Shown one piece after another: positions 1 to 7,898 of a stretch of DNA of 17,811 nt; within the stretch, counting starts at the first letter, position 1, and each line of letters begins with the position of its first letter. This stretch comes from JAGLTN01 sp023135255 (GTDB lineage Bacteria > Planctomycetota > Phycisphaerae > Sedimentisphaerales > Anaerobacaceae): NCBI GenBank assembly GCA_030639495.1, contig DAOWCP010000048.1, positions 1 through 17,811 of the forward strand, read 5' to 3'. The notes beneath the pieces were generated by a model. The model did not search any database, had not been told where the DNA came from, and was given only the letters and a program-made list of their open reading frames with translations. The translations under genes and the position numbers were made by a program.

Positions 1-231
1 AACTCTTATTTTTTCTCTTGATCCATCAAATGAAATAATAAATATTCTAAGGCCCACATTCGCCTGAGGCCCAGCCAGTCCGATGCCTTTGTTCTCGATC
101 ATGATACCAGTCATTTTTTCTACTAACTTACGCACATTGTCATCGATTTCATCGATTGGTTTTGCAACTTGCTTAAGCACGGCAGCTGGATAACTGGTTA
201 TCTTACATTGTTCAAGGTCAATATCAGCCAT
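1..231 (-). CDS. def: Peptide deformylase, N-terminal part (cut by window edge)
   Basis: Reading leftward from an ATG at 231, 77 codons stay open to the window edge, so the gene is incomplete at its C-terminus. Peptide deformylase removes the formyl group from the N-terminal Met of nascent proteins, using a metal held by a Cys and a HExxH motif; those lie beyond the window. Visible here are the usual N-terminal region and motif I, GIGLAGPQ at about residues 55-62 (commonly GxGLAAPQ), followed by a strand of the type VGLRIFIIS. A purine-rich ribosome site (AGAGGT) lies just before the ATG. The gene starts 11 bp after the lptB stop, so the two are almost certainly cotranscribed. The Ala-to-Gly change in motif I is conservative. 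Family assignment is firm from the motif and context; activity cannot be judged without motifs II and III. Confidence 0.88.
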   Translation of the reverse strand, partial: MADIDLEQCKITSYPAAVLKQVAKPIDEIDDNVRKLVEKMTGIMIENKGIGLAGPQANVGLRIFIISFDGSREKIRV

Positions 232-242
232 AGCTTACCTCT

Positions 243-998
243 TTAAAGCTGCTTAGTGTTTAATTCACGGTCTGCAAAAGTATTACCAAGGTAGTTTTTG
301 ATTACCAGTTCGTTTTTGATTATCTCCGCAGGAGGGCCTTCACCAATCACTTTGCCGTGGTCAATGATATATGCCTGATCGCAAACCTCAAGGGTTCTTT
401 CGACGTTGTGGTCTGTGATGAGAATACTCACTCCCGAAGCGACCAGCCTTGTGATCTCACTTTGCAAATCTTCTACCGCAATCGGGTCAACTCCGCTGAA
501 AGGCTCATCAAGCAGTATCAGTGACGGGTCTGTTACCATCGCTCGGGCGATTTCCAGTTTTCTGCGTTCACCGCCGGAAAGAAATCTTCCCTGGCTGTTG
601 GCAACTTCTGTCAGAGCGAATCTCTCTATCAGCATATCTGCTTTCCTATTTCTCTCTGCCTTAGTGATCGACATCGTCTCAAGTATCGCATAGAGATTGT
701 CGCGAACCGAAAGCCTTTGGAAGATACTCGGCTCCTGAGAAAGGTAACCTATGCCGAGCCTGGCACGTTTGTACATGGGCAGTTTCGTAATATCCAGCCC
801 TTCAAAGGTCACTGAACCTGCCTCGGGATTAATCATCCCCATGATCATTCTAAAGGTTGTTGTCTTACCAGCTCCATTTCTGCCAAGCAGCCCGACAATG
901 CTTCTCTGGGCGATCGAAATAGAGATTTTGTCCACAACAACTCTGCCGGAGTACTTTTTAACCAGCCCACGAGTTTCAAGAAGAGTAATTCCTATCAC
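243..998 (-). CDS. lptB: LPS export ABC transporter ATPase LptB
   Basis: This is a 251-residue ATPase of the kind that, with LptF/LptG, powers lipopolysaccharide extraction from the inner membrane and transport over the LptC/A/D bridge. Walker A is GRNGAGKT at 39-46, the Q-loop Gln is at 87, the signature LSGGE is at 139-143, Walker B ends in Glu164 within LLDEP, and the switch His is at 196. The D-loop text PFSGVDP closely matches LptB (PFAGVDP in E. coli) rather than amino-acid transporter ATPases. Length is normal for LptB (about 240). The start codon is GTG at 998 with a GAGG about 8 nt upstream. A good sigma-70-type promoter sits at 1040-1067. lptA and lptC are not adjacent, unlike in proteobacteria, so the partner genes must lie elsewhere; def follows directly. 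Confidence 0.9.
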   Translation of the reverse strand: MIGITLLETRGLVKKYSGRVVVDKISISIAQRSIVGLLGRNGAGKTTTFRMIMGMINPEAGSVTFEGLDITKLPMYKRARLGIGYLSQEPSIFQRLSVRDNLYAILETMSITKAERNRKADMLIERFALTEVANSQGRFLSGGERRKLEIARAMVTDPSLILLDEPFSGVDPIAVEDLQSEITRLVASGVSILITDHNVERTLEVCDQAYIIDHGKVIGEGPPAEIIKNELVIKNYLGNTFADRELNTKQL

Positions 999-1039
999 AG
1001 CTATACCTCAAAATTAGTTAATAAAATAATCGAAAACGT

Positions 1040-1067
1040 ATTATACCAATCATCCGGATTAAAGCAA
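1040..1067 (-). promoter_or_regulatory. Sigma-70-like promoter for lptB-def
   Basis: On the minus strand a TTGCTT -35 box (1062-1067) is followed after 16 bp by a perfect TATAAT -10 box (1040-1045). The expected start of transcription near 1033 gives a leader of about 35 nt before the GTG of lptB. The rest of the 999-1217 divergent spacer is AT-rich. I saw no equally convincing promoter for the rightward metallophosphoesterase gene; TTGGAA at 1148 with TAATCT at 1169 is the best, with a short 15-bp spacer. Confidence 0.65.
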
Positions 1068-1217
1068 ATCGTCTTTTTTGCTATATTGTTAATGAATTAT
1101 CATAGTTTAAAGCCTTTTAAAAGACCAATAAATATGCTGGCATTTTATTGGAAATTCTGATAATCTACTAATCTTTGAAAAATGTAATAAAATCTAAGGC
1201 TACGGTGTTTTTTAAGT

Positions 1218-1994
1218 ATGTTTGCGGTAATAAGTGATATACATTCGAATTTAGAGGCTCTTGCGGTTGTCCTGGAAGACATCGAAAAGCGGGGCATTAA
1301 GACTATTTACTGCCTGGGAGATGTTATTGGCTATGGTCCGGACCCCAAGCAGTGCCTCGACCTTATAATAGAGAAAACCAAGTTGTGTGTTCTGGGTAAC
1401 CATGACTACGCATCGTTCTATGAGCCTACGAATTTTAATTATGGGGCTGAACAGGCAGCGTTTTGGACTCGTGAAGTGCTTGAAAACGAACCAGATAAGG
1501 CCCTGAGAGACAAAAGATGGGAGTTTCTCGGCTCCTTGCCCATGAGACATACTTGCAGGATTACTCTGGCTGGTACCGAGGTTGCGATAGATTTTGTCCA
1601 CGCCAGTCCAAGAAAGCCTATAAATGAGTATATCTTCCCCGATGATGTCTATACCAATCCGGTCAAGGTGCAGATACTTTTTGAAAAAGTAGAACATATA
1701 TGTTTCGTAGGCCATACTCACCTGCCGGGAGTTTTTCTTGATGAGCCGGATTTCTATCTGCCCTCTGAGCTTGGTGACGAATACCCTATTATCAAAGATG
1801 AAAGGGCTATAATAAATGTTGGCTCTATAGGCCAGCCAAGGGATAAAGACCCGCGGGCAGGTTACGTTTACGTTGAAGAAAATATGGTAAATTTTGTCAG
1901 GCTCGAATATGACGTTGATGCTGTAACTGAGAAGATCATTGCTGTTGGTAAATTAGATAATTTCCATGCGGAAAGATTATTCGAAGGCAGATAA
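1218..1994 (+). CDS. Calcineurin-like metallophosphoesterase (YfcE/ApaH-type fold)
   Basis: A 258-residue cytosolic phosphoesterase of the two-metal calcineurin superfamily. All core metal-binding motifs are visible: D7-x-H9 (SDIHSN), GD35 (CLGDVIGYGPDP), GNHD at 60-63, a conserved His128 in VHAS, and GHTH at 165-168. The GDVIGYGPDP form is typical of the bacterial group often annotated as diadenosine tetraphosphatase-like or YfcE-like; the true substrate cannot be read from sequence. No signal peptide or membrane segment is present. The ATG at 1218 gives an N-terminus beginning directly with the first beta strand, but the nearest Shine-Dalgarno-like AAGG is about 18 nt away, so initiation may be weak. 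It is the first gene of a rightward cluster; yidC begins 40 bp downstream. A functional link with YidC or MnmE is not evident. Confidence 0.85.
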   Translation: MFAVISDIHSNLEALAVVLEDIEKRGIKTIYCLGDVIGYGPDPKQCLDLIIEKTKLCVLGNHDYASFYEPTNFNYGAEQAAFWTREVLENEPDKALRDKRWEFLGSLPMRHTCRITLAGTEVAIDFVHASPRKPINEYIFPDDVYTNPVKVQILFEKVEHICFVGHTHLPGVFLDEPDFYLPSELGDEYPIIKDERAIINVGSIGQPRDKDPRAGYVYVEENMVNFVRLEYDVDAVTEKIIAVGKLDNFHAERLFEGR

Positions 1995-2034
1995 AAATTT
2001 TCCCCCCATATCCATGTATACAGGAAATTAAAGT

Positions 2035-4044
2035 ATGAAAATAAAAACTGTTTCAATATTTATTGTTGTTTGTTTTGTTGTTCTTTGTGGTGTGCTTGTA
2101 GTTCAAACCGGCTTTTTGAATTCAGCGGACAATCTGGACAAGTCACTTATCCTCCTGCAGGCGACCGATAGCAACACCGCCGTCGCCCCAGCCCAGTCGC
2201 CCGCTGCTGAGCAATCTCAGCCTCAACTGGCTTCTGCACAGTTCAAAGCTTATAGCGCAGATGACGCCCAACCCAAAACAGTTATCATCGGTGCACAGGA
2301 CCCGGAAACAGAAAATCCTCTCTCAGGCTACAAATTGTCCCTGGAACTAAGCTCCAAAGGAGCCAGTCTCAGAAAAGCAATTTTTACAAATGGTGATGAT
2401 AAAGGTTTTACCGACCTTGACCCTGATGACCCAAAGCCACTTGAGTTTATCGGCCCTGTGATCTTTCCCAATGGCAGCGAAATACTGTCAATGGCTAATA
2501 GTAAGTTTGTCTTCGTAGATGACCGGCTCCAACTGTCTCTTAATAAATTGCAATGGAAGTCCCTGCCCATTGAAAAAACAGCCGACGGTGGACAAAAGGC
2601 AGTTTTCGAGACTGTGATAACTGAGGGTAGTTTAAAAAATCAAATTATTAAAATAACAAAATCTTTCCAGATAAGCGTCGACAGCTATGATGTTAAAGTT
2701 AATGTGAATTTAGAAAACCTTTCCAGCCAACAGCAGAAAGTAAGATTCAATATGACAGGCCCGGTTGGTATTGAAATAGAAGGCGCCAGGCAGGATATGA
2801 GAAAAGCGTTGGCTTGTTTTAAAAACGCCGAAGACGCATTCACAACCGACAGAAAAGAAATTAAAAAGCTTAAAGGCCAACCAAAAGAAAAACGCAGATT
2901 GACACATGATGCTGACAAATTTATCTGGGCTTCAATTACGAATAAATACTTTGCCGCTATCCTGGTTCCCCAGCCGGATTTGAATAAAGAATACTGTGAC
3001 TGGGTCGCTGATAAATTCGGAAGATATTATGATCCGGATGGTATCGAAAAAGATGGTGACGAAACAGTAGGACTCGATATAAATATCGCTTCGAATATAC
3101 TCGCACCAGCTTCCAAGCCCGGTAGCACCAGAAGTTATGAATTTAGTTTATATCTTGGTCCTAAAGATAAACCGCTTTTCGATAGAAACGAGCAATATAG
3201 CAAGTTAGGGTTCGTTCATTCTATAGATTTCAGGGCGTGCTGCTGTCCAGCCGCTATGATTAGGCCTTTGGTATTTGGTGTACTGCTTGCGATGAAGATG
3301 ATGTACACAGTTATTCCTAACTATGGCATCGTGATTATCATACTGGTATTTTTCATTCGTCTGTTAATGCATCCGATTACCAAGAAAAGTCAGATATCAA
3401 TGCAGAAGTTCAGCAAAATAGCTCCTAAGGTTGAAGAGCTTAAGAAAAAATATGGCAACAATAAAGCAGAGCTTAACCGTAAGACGATGGCTTTATACAA
3501 AGAGCAGGGTGCATCGCCGATTATGGGATTCTTACCTATGCTCGTACAGATGCCGATCTGGATATCTCTTTACTCTGCGATCTACGCAAGTATCGACCTT
3601 CGCGGTGCTGCGTTTTTACCTTTCTGGATAACGGACCTTTCCGCACCAGATGCTCTGATAAGGTTCTCAGCGGTAACTATTCCGATATTAGGATATAAAC
3701 TTACTGCGTTGAATCTTCTGCCTTTACTGATGGGCGTAGCTTTCTATCTGCAGCAGAAGATGATGCCTAAAAATGTATCTGCTAATCCGCAGGCAGCGCA
3801 GCAGCAGAAAATGATGATGATGATGATGCCCATAATGTTCCCGCTGATGCTTTACTCTGCCCCGTCGGGTTTGAACCTTTATATTATGGCAAGTACTTTC
3901 GCAGGAGTTATCGAACAGCACGTTATCCGCAGGCACATTCGCCAGCAGGAACAGCAGGAAAGTTCTGGTCTGGTCTCAGCAACCAGTAAAACGGGCGGTA
4001 AAGTCAAAAAGAAAAAACCCAAGCCATTCTATAAAAATACGTAA
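2035..4044 (+). CDS. yidC: Membrane protein insertase YidC
   Basis: A 669-residue YidC/Oxa1/Alb3 insertase of the long Gram-negative type. An N-terminal membrane segment (about 5-27) is followed by an Ala/Gln/Pro/Ser-rich linker (about 48-80), a large periplasmic beta domain (about 85-385) and the conserved membrane core (about 410-640). The core contains the hydrophilic-groove arginine, Arg442, in FFIRLLMHPITKK, and the MGFLPMLVQMPIW helix. A cytoplasmic loop holds QQK and a run of six Met encoded by (ATG)6 at 3811-3828. The tail is lysine-rich (KVKKKKPKPF), as expected for ribosome contact. AGGAAA lies about 9 nt before the ATG. Its stop TAA overlaps the ATG of mnmE (TAATG), implying translational coupling. 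The yidC-mnmE neighbourhood is the standard one, although rpmH, rnpA and jag are not seen here. Confidence 0.95.
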   Translation: MKIKTVSIFIVVCFVVLCGVLVVQTGFLNSADNLDKSLILLQATDSNTAVAPAQSPAAEQSQPQLASAQFKAYSADDAQPKTVIIGAQDPETENPLSGYKLSLELSSKGASLRKAIFTNGDDKGFTDLDPDDPKPLEFIGPVIFPNGSEILSMANSKFVFVDDRLQLSLNKLQWKSLPIEKTADGGQKAVFETVITEGSLKNQIIKITKSFQISVDSYDVKVNVNLENLSSQQQKVRFNMTGPVGIEIEGARQDMRKALACFKNAEDAFTTDRKEIKKLKGQPKEKRRLTHDADKFIWASITNKYFAAILVPQPDLNKEYCDWVADKFGRYYDPDGIEKDGDETVGLDINIASNILAPASKPGSTRSYEFSLYLGPKDKPLFDRNEQYSKLGFVHSIDFRACCCPAAMIRPLVFGVLLAMKMMYTVIPNYGIVIIILVFFIRLLMHPITKKSQISMQKFSKIAPKVEELKKKYGNNKAELNRKTMALYKEQGASPIMGFLPMLVQMPIWISLYSAIYASIDLRGAAFLPFWITDLSAPDALIRFSAVTIPILGYKLTALNLLPLLMGVAFYLQQKMMPKNVSANPQAAQQQKMMMMMMPIMFPLMLYSAPSGLNLYIMASTFAGVIEQHVIRRHIRQQEQQESSGLVSATSKTGGKVKKKKPKPFYKNT

Positions 4045-5438
4045 TGTATGAGCTTAATGACACAATTGCAGCAGTAAGTTCACCTGCCGGCAGCCATAGG
4101 GTTATTCTACGTCTCTCCGGCAGGCAAGCCATACGAACAGCAAAGGATATATTCACAGGTCAAGTCGATTTCCAAAATGCAGGCGTTTACACGGGACATT
4201 TTTTCATCGACCAGCAGTTATCCATAAAGGGCAAACTGTATTTATTTCTCTCCCCTGCCTCATATACCGGCGAGGACCTTGTCGAAATACACATTTACTC
4301 CAACCCAGCTGTCACTGAAACTTTGTTAAGCAATATTCTGAATAACGAAGTCAGACTCGCCGGCCCCGGTGAGTTCACCGCACGCGCTTACCTTAACGGG
4401 AAAATGGACCTCGCCCAAGCCGAAGCTGTAAACGAAATAATCTTTTCCAGTAACCAGCTCCAGCTTGACGCTGCGGAAAAACTCTTAGCCGGAAAACTCA
4501 CCCAGTCAACAAAAGAAATAAAAACGGAAATACTCGATTGCCTCGGCAACCTCGAAGCAGGTCTCGATTTCAGCACCGAAGATATAGAATTTATAACAAC
4601 CGCCCAGGCCGTTGAAATACTGACATCGCTAAAAGAAAAAGCGGAAAATATCCTCCAGGGCTCTATCAGCTGTCAAACCGTTATAGACATGCCTTCTGTA
4701 GGAGCCGCCGGCACCGTAAACGCAGGAAAAAGCAGTCTTACCAATATTCTGCTTGGTTGCGAAAGGAGCATCGTCTCAAAAAATCCCAAAACCACCCGTG
4801 ACGTACTCGAAGGTCTTCTCGAACTCGACCATAGCAAATGTGTCTTCTTTGATTGTGCGGGGCTTATCGAAAATCCGCAGGGAATAATCGACCAGCTCAC
4901 CCAGCAAGCTGCCGTCGAAGCACTTCGTCATGCGATAGTAGTCCTGTTTTGTGTAGATATTTCCAAACCTGACTGGAATGAAGATATTAACCTGCTGAAA
5001 CTAATTGACTCCGGAGACATAATATTTGTCGCCGCTAAAGCCGATCTTTTAGACAACAAAAAACTCTGCGCAAAACTCAATCAGCTCAGACAGTTTTTTG
5101 GTCATTCTTTTTTGCCAGTTTCCTCGAAGACAAAGCAAGGCTTAAAAGAACTCCTGACCACAATCGACAGCCACTTGATAAGCAAAACCCCGGATAAGTA
5201 CCCAGCTTTCTCTGAGCCTGTCACCAGCAGTATAGCTCTGACAGCCCGCCATAAAAAATCTGTGGCACAAGCAATTGAAAATTTAACCGATGCCATTAAT
5301 CAACTCAAAGCAGGCAATGACGAAATAGCAACTATGATGCTCCGCTCTGTCTACCAGAATTTTTCCCGGATTGAGCAGCAGGATATCGACGAAAAAATAC
5401 TCAGCAATATTTTCAGTAACTTTTGTATAGGAAAATGA
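4044..5438 (+). CDS. mnmE: tRNA uridine-5-carboxymethylaminomethyl modification GTPase MnmE (divergent)
   Basis: A 464-residue homologue of MnmE, which with MnmG modifies the wobble uridine of certain tRNAs. The order is normal: N-terminal folate-binding domain (from DTIAAVSSPAG), helical domain, inserted G domain, and the C-terminal CIGK box with the catalytic Cys461 at the very end (FCIGK). The G domain has Walker A GTVNAGKS at 223-230, including the potassium-coordinating Asn226 position, TTRD at 250-253, and DCAG (normally DTAG) at 270-273. The G4 guanine-specificity motif is AKAD at 331-334 instead of NKxD, and the G5 region reads SSK. The N-terminal GRGG box is also altered to GSHRV. 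Start ATG overlaps the yidC stop by one base. Identity is firm from architecture and the CIGK end; GTP specificity is uncertain because of the missing Asn. Confidence 0.92.
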   Translation: MYELNDTIAAVSSPAGSHRVILRLSGRQAIRTAKDIFTGQVDFQNAGVYTGHFFIDQQLSIKGKLYLFLSPASYTGEDLVEIHIYSNPAVTETLLSNILNNEVRLAGPGEFTARAYLNGKMDLAQAEAVNEIIFSSNQLQLDAAEKLLAGKLTQSTKEIKTEILDCLGNLEAGLDFSTEDIEFITTAQAVEILTSLKEKAENILQGSISCQTVIDMPSVGAAGTVNAGKSSLTNILLGCERSIVSKNPKTTRDVLEGLLELDHSKCVFFDCAGLIENPQGIIDQLTQQAAVEALRHAIVVLFCVDISKPDWNEDINLLKLIDSGDIIFVAAKADLLDNKKLCAKLNQLRQFFGHSFLPVSSKTKQGLKELLTTIDSHLISKTPDKYPAFSEPVTSSIALTARHKKSVAQAIENLTDAINQLKAGNDEIATMMLRSVYQNFSRIEQQDIDEKILSNIFSNFCIGK

Positions 5439-5442
5439 TTTA

Positions 5443-6339
5443 ATGAAAAATTGTATCATAAACAGTTGTGTTTTGTTTGTCATATTATTCAATATTTCCA
5501 CCACCAAAGCTACCCGGGTCAAAGCCATGTATGATGTTAAAATTGTAAAAGACCAGACTTACCTTGAGCCTGAAAGAGAAGAAAAATTCGATTTATATAC
5601 CCCGGCAGATTTAAAAGAAAATCAGAAATACCCCGGCATCGTAATTATTCATGGCGGCGGTTGGCAAAGCGGCGATAAAAGTTGGCTTCGTCAGGAAAAT
5701 ATCGGCAGAACCCTCGCAAGTCATGGCTATGTTTGCATAAGTATCAATTACCTGCTCTCTAAAGGTCAGAAAACCTGGCCGACAAACCTCCATGATTGTA
5801 AAAAAGCGGTACAGTTCTTAAGGGTTAACGCAGAAAAATATCACATCGACCCAGACAATATCGGCGTCATCGGAGGCTCCGCCGGTGGACACCTCTCCGC
5901 TATGGTCGGTGTAACAGGTGATGTAAATGAACTAAACCCCGCTGGTCTCTATAAAGGCATTTCGTGTAAAGTCCAGGCGGTAGTAGACCTCTATGGCGTT
6001 AATGACTTCATGGCCATAAAAAAACTTGACGATGATTGCATTCCAAACTTCCTTGGCGCAACCAAAGACGAAGACCCCGAAATTTGGAAATATGCATCCC
6101 CCGTAACTCACATCACCAAAAACGATCCACCATTTTTAATAATGCACGGCACCGCCGACACAACAGTAGACCTGAACCAGTCCATAGAATTCGACAAAAA
6201 ACTCCGAGCCGCCGGCGTAGAAAGCAAACTCATAATAATAGAAGGTGCTCCGCATACTTTTCACCTCCAACCCAAACAGAAAGATTTAAGGCCTATCGTC
6301 TTAGGTTTTTTTGATAAGCACCTGAAGAACCAACCTTAA
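5443..6339 (+). CDS. Exported alpha/beta-hydrolase esterase (BD-FAE/acetyl-esterase type)
   Basis: A 298-residue carboxylesterase-like alpha/beta hydrolase. A hydrophobic N-terminal stretch (about 6-24, CIINSCVLFVILFNIS) looks like a signal peptide, so the enzyme probably works in the periplasm or at the surface. The oxyanion box HGGGW is at 70-74, the nucleophile elbow GGSAGG places Ser146 as nucleophile, Asp239 lies in HGTADTTV and His271 in APHTF, which completes a Ser-Asp-His triad. This pattern fits the hormone-sensitive-lipase-like group that includes bifunctional feruloyl/acetyl-xylan esterases, common in polysaccharide-degrading planctomycetes; the substrate is an inference. It begins 4 bp after the mnmE stop, so it is likely read from the same transcript, an odd companion for a tRNA modification gene. 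No terminator was recognised after it. Confidence 0.85.
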   Translation: MKNCIINSCVLFVILFNISTTKATRVKAMYDVKIVKDQTYLEPEREEKFDLYTPADLKENQKYPGIVIIHGGGWQSGDKSWLRQENIGRTLASHGYVCISINYLLSKGQKTWPTNLHDCKKAVQFLRVNAEKYHIDPDNIGVIGGSAGGHLSAMVGVTGDVNELNPAGLYKGISCKVQAVVDLYGVNDFMAIKKLDDDCIPNFLGATKDEDPEIWKYASPVTHITKNDPPFLIMHGTADTTVDLNQSIEFDKKLRAAGVESKLIIIEGAPHTFHLQPKQKDLRPIVLGFFDKHLKNQP

Positions 6340-6343
6340 ATCA

Positions 6344-6430
6344 TTGGATAAATTGCTTGCGATAAAGTCTTCAAATTACGATGAATTTGAAAAAATACTG
6401 GATATAAAACTAAAAGCCGAAGATGTTTAA
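6344..6430 (+). other. Short coding-like reading frame, possible gene remnant
   Basis: Between two convergent genes, a frame beginning at a TTG (6344) runs 28 codons to a TAA at 6428-6430. Its translation is charged and helix-like, with NYDEFEKILDIKLKAEDV at the end. The frame opens after a TGA inside the end of the esterase gene. There is no good ribosome site, and no family is recognised. It may be the tail of a decayed gene or chance; confidence is low. Confidence 0.15.
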
Positions 6431-6486
6431 GCCCTTTTAAGATTTTTTATTGGGATTGGTACTAATCAAAAGCTCCAAACTCGCCT

Positions 6487-7740
6487 TTAAATCTTTTTCT
6501 TTTTATCAAACTGAGGAATTTTAAGCAAAGCCCCACCCTGCAAGGCAGATTCATGCGCAATTATTCCAGGCACCGTATAGGCAAGAGATTCATAAATATC
6601 AATCGCTGGTGTTCTCTCATGCACTAATGCATCAATGAATTCATGAGTAATAAATGTGCTTGAGCCACCATGTCCGCCAATTAATTTCCTCATCGGCTCC
6701 GGCAGCATATCGGTTGTAGCCCAGTTTGGTTGCTGATATTTTTCTAAAGCCGGAAGATACCTCTCATAACCGCCGTCATCTGTTTCTTTGCGGTCTTTGT
6801 CCGGTCTGACGATCACAGGTCCCATACCGTTTGCTGTCGGGCCATAAAAACTCATTTTAGTACCATTAAGCTCACCGCGTTCACATCCTTTGTGAGCGCC
6901 TTTCCACCATACATTAACTTTAAATGCGTGACCACGATTAGTTTTGAACATTGCGGACTCATTCCAGAACGGATTATTATAAACGTTGTCTTTAAGTATC
7001 GGATCGTCATCGCCCCAGCCATGACACGAAACCTGTGTTAGTCTTTCGCCTGTAACTCCTATCAGAAAAGCGGTGCAGTGAGTTGGATAATGCATCGGTG
7101 CCATTCCATGTCGCCAGGTGCGTTTGCCGTTTTCAAAATAAATACACTCAAGTCCCGGATGCTGATATTCAGCTTCAGCATAAAAAATTTCACCGAATTT
7201 TTTCTCCGCGTAAAATTTTCTCGCGGATATTGTAAAGCCGTGGTAATAGCTGGATTCGGCCATCATGTATGACAACCCGTATTTTTTCACAGCATCAAAA
7301 AGCTTATGTGCTTCTTCGATCCCGCCCCCCATGCATGCCGGCACTGCTGAGACAACATGCTTTCCATGCTTCATGCACTCGATAGTATGCTTAACATGGT
7401 TAGGCCCCTCGGTGAATACTGCTACAGCATCGATCTTAGGGTCCTTGACAAGCTCTTCCAGACTGTCATAAGATTTCTGGCAGTTATAAACATCCATGAG
7501 ACGTTTTTTTCTTTCAGGTCGAAGGTCACTAACCGCTTCTACGATGCAGTCAGGATGATATTGCCATTGAAATCCCGCTCCGAAACCACCGCCGACAACA
7601 CCAATTCTTATTTTTCGGGAACCGCTTACAGGATACGCGATTTGAGACATAAAAGCTGTCGATGCGATAGCGGCAGAGCTTTTCTTTATAAATGACCGTC
7701 TGCTGATATTTTTTACGGGACTTGACTTTTTAGATTCCAT
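6487..7740 (-). CDS. Tat-exported Gfo/Idh/MocA-family oxidoreductase
   Basis: A 417-residue NAD(P)-dependent oxidoreductase-like protein. I place the start at the ATG at 7740 because GGAG lies 6 nt upstream. A longer frame would begin at 7809 but lacks such a site and would bury the signal. The N-terminus carries a twin-arginine signal (SRRSFIKK at 13-20, then a short Ala/Ser-rich hydrophobic stretch), so the folded protein is probably exported with its cofactor. The Rossmann fingerprint GVVGGGFGAG is at 47-56 and the family EGPNHVKH segment at 111-118. The usual EKP motif, which supplies the substrate-binding lysine, reads AVP here (132-134 in HVVSAVPACMGGG). That variant may alter catalysis. 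Such proteins usually act on sugars or sugar derivatives. It follows the dnaK terminator and appears to be transcribed alone. Confidence 0.85.
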   Translation of the reverse strand: MESKKSSPVKNISRRSFIKKSSAAIASTAFMSQIAYPVSGSRKIRIGVVGGGFGAGFQWQYHPDCIVEAVSDLRPERKKRLMDVYNCQKSYDSLEELVKDPKIDAVAVFTEGPNHVKHTIECMKHGKHVVSAVPACMGGGIEEAHKLFDAVKKYGLSYMMAESSYYHGFTISARKFYAEKKFGEIFYAEAEYQHPGLECIYFENGKRTWRHGMAPMHYPTHCTAFLIGVTGERLTQVSCHGWGDDDPILKDNVYNNPFWNESAMFKTNRGHAFKVNVWWKGAHKGCERGELNGTKMSFYGPTANGMGPVIVRPDKDRKETDDGGYERYLPALEKYQQPNWATTDMLPEPMRKLIGGHGGSSTFITHEFIDALVHERTPAIDIYESLAYTVPGIIAHESALQGGALLKIPQFDKKKKI

Positions 7741-7834
7741 ATTTTTCTCCAAAACTAACCAACTGGGCATTACCGTCAGGACGTTGTTTTTTCTCGTCCA
7801 TGCATACAATAATATATAAACTATCCCCTCCAGA

Positions 7835-7876
7835 CAACAAAAAAGCCAAAGCGATTTTTCAGGTCACTTTGGCTTT
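7835..7876 (-). terminator. Rho-independent terminator after dnaK
   Basis: On the minus strand a perfect 10-bp stem (AAAGCCAAAG with CTTTGGCTTT; plus-strand arms 7842-7851 and 7867-7876) encloses a 15-nt loop and runs directly into a T-rich tract (TTTTTTGTT). It lies 22 bp after the dnaK stop codon and separates dnaK from the oxidoreductase gene. Confidence 0.9.
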
Positions 7877-7898
7877 GATTTAAGAACGTTAATTCCGA

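Noticed and set aside
3724..3936. A minus-strand frame with a run of six histidines
   Set aside because: The histidines are the reverse complement of the (ATG)6 methionine run in yidC; no independent evidence of coding.
6370..6391. TTCAAATT/AATTTGAA inverted repeat as a terminator of the esterase cluster
   Set aside because: The stem is all but GC-free and is followed by A, not T, on the plus strand; on the minus strand no T-run follows either.
7741..7809. Upstream extension of the Gfo/Idh gene to an ATG at 7809
   Set aside because: The ATG at 7740 has a GGAG at proper distance and puts the twin-arginine signal at the right place; the extension would displace it.
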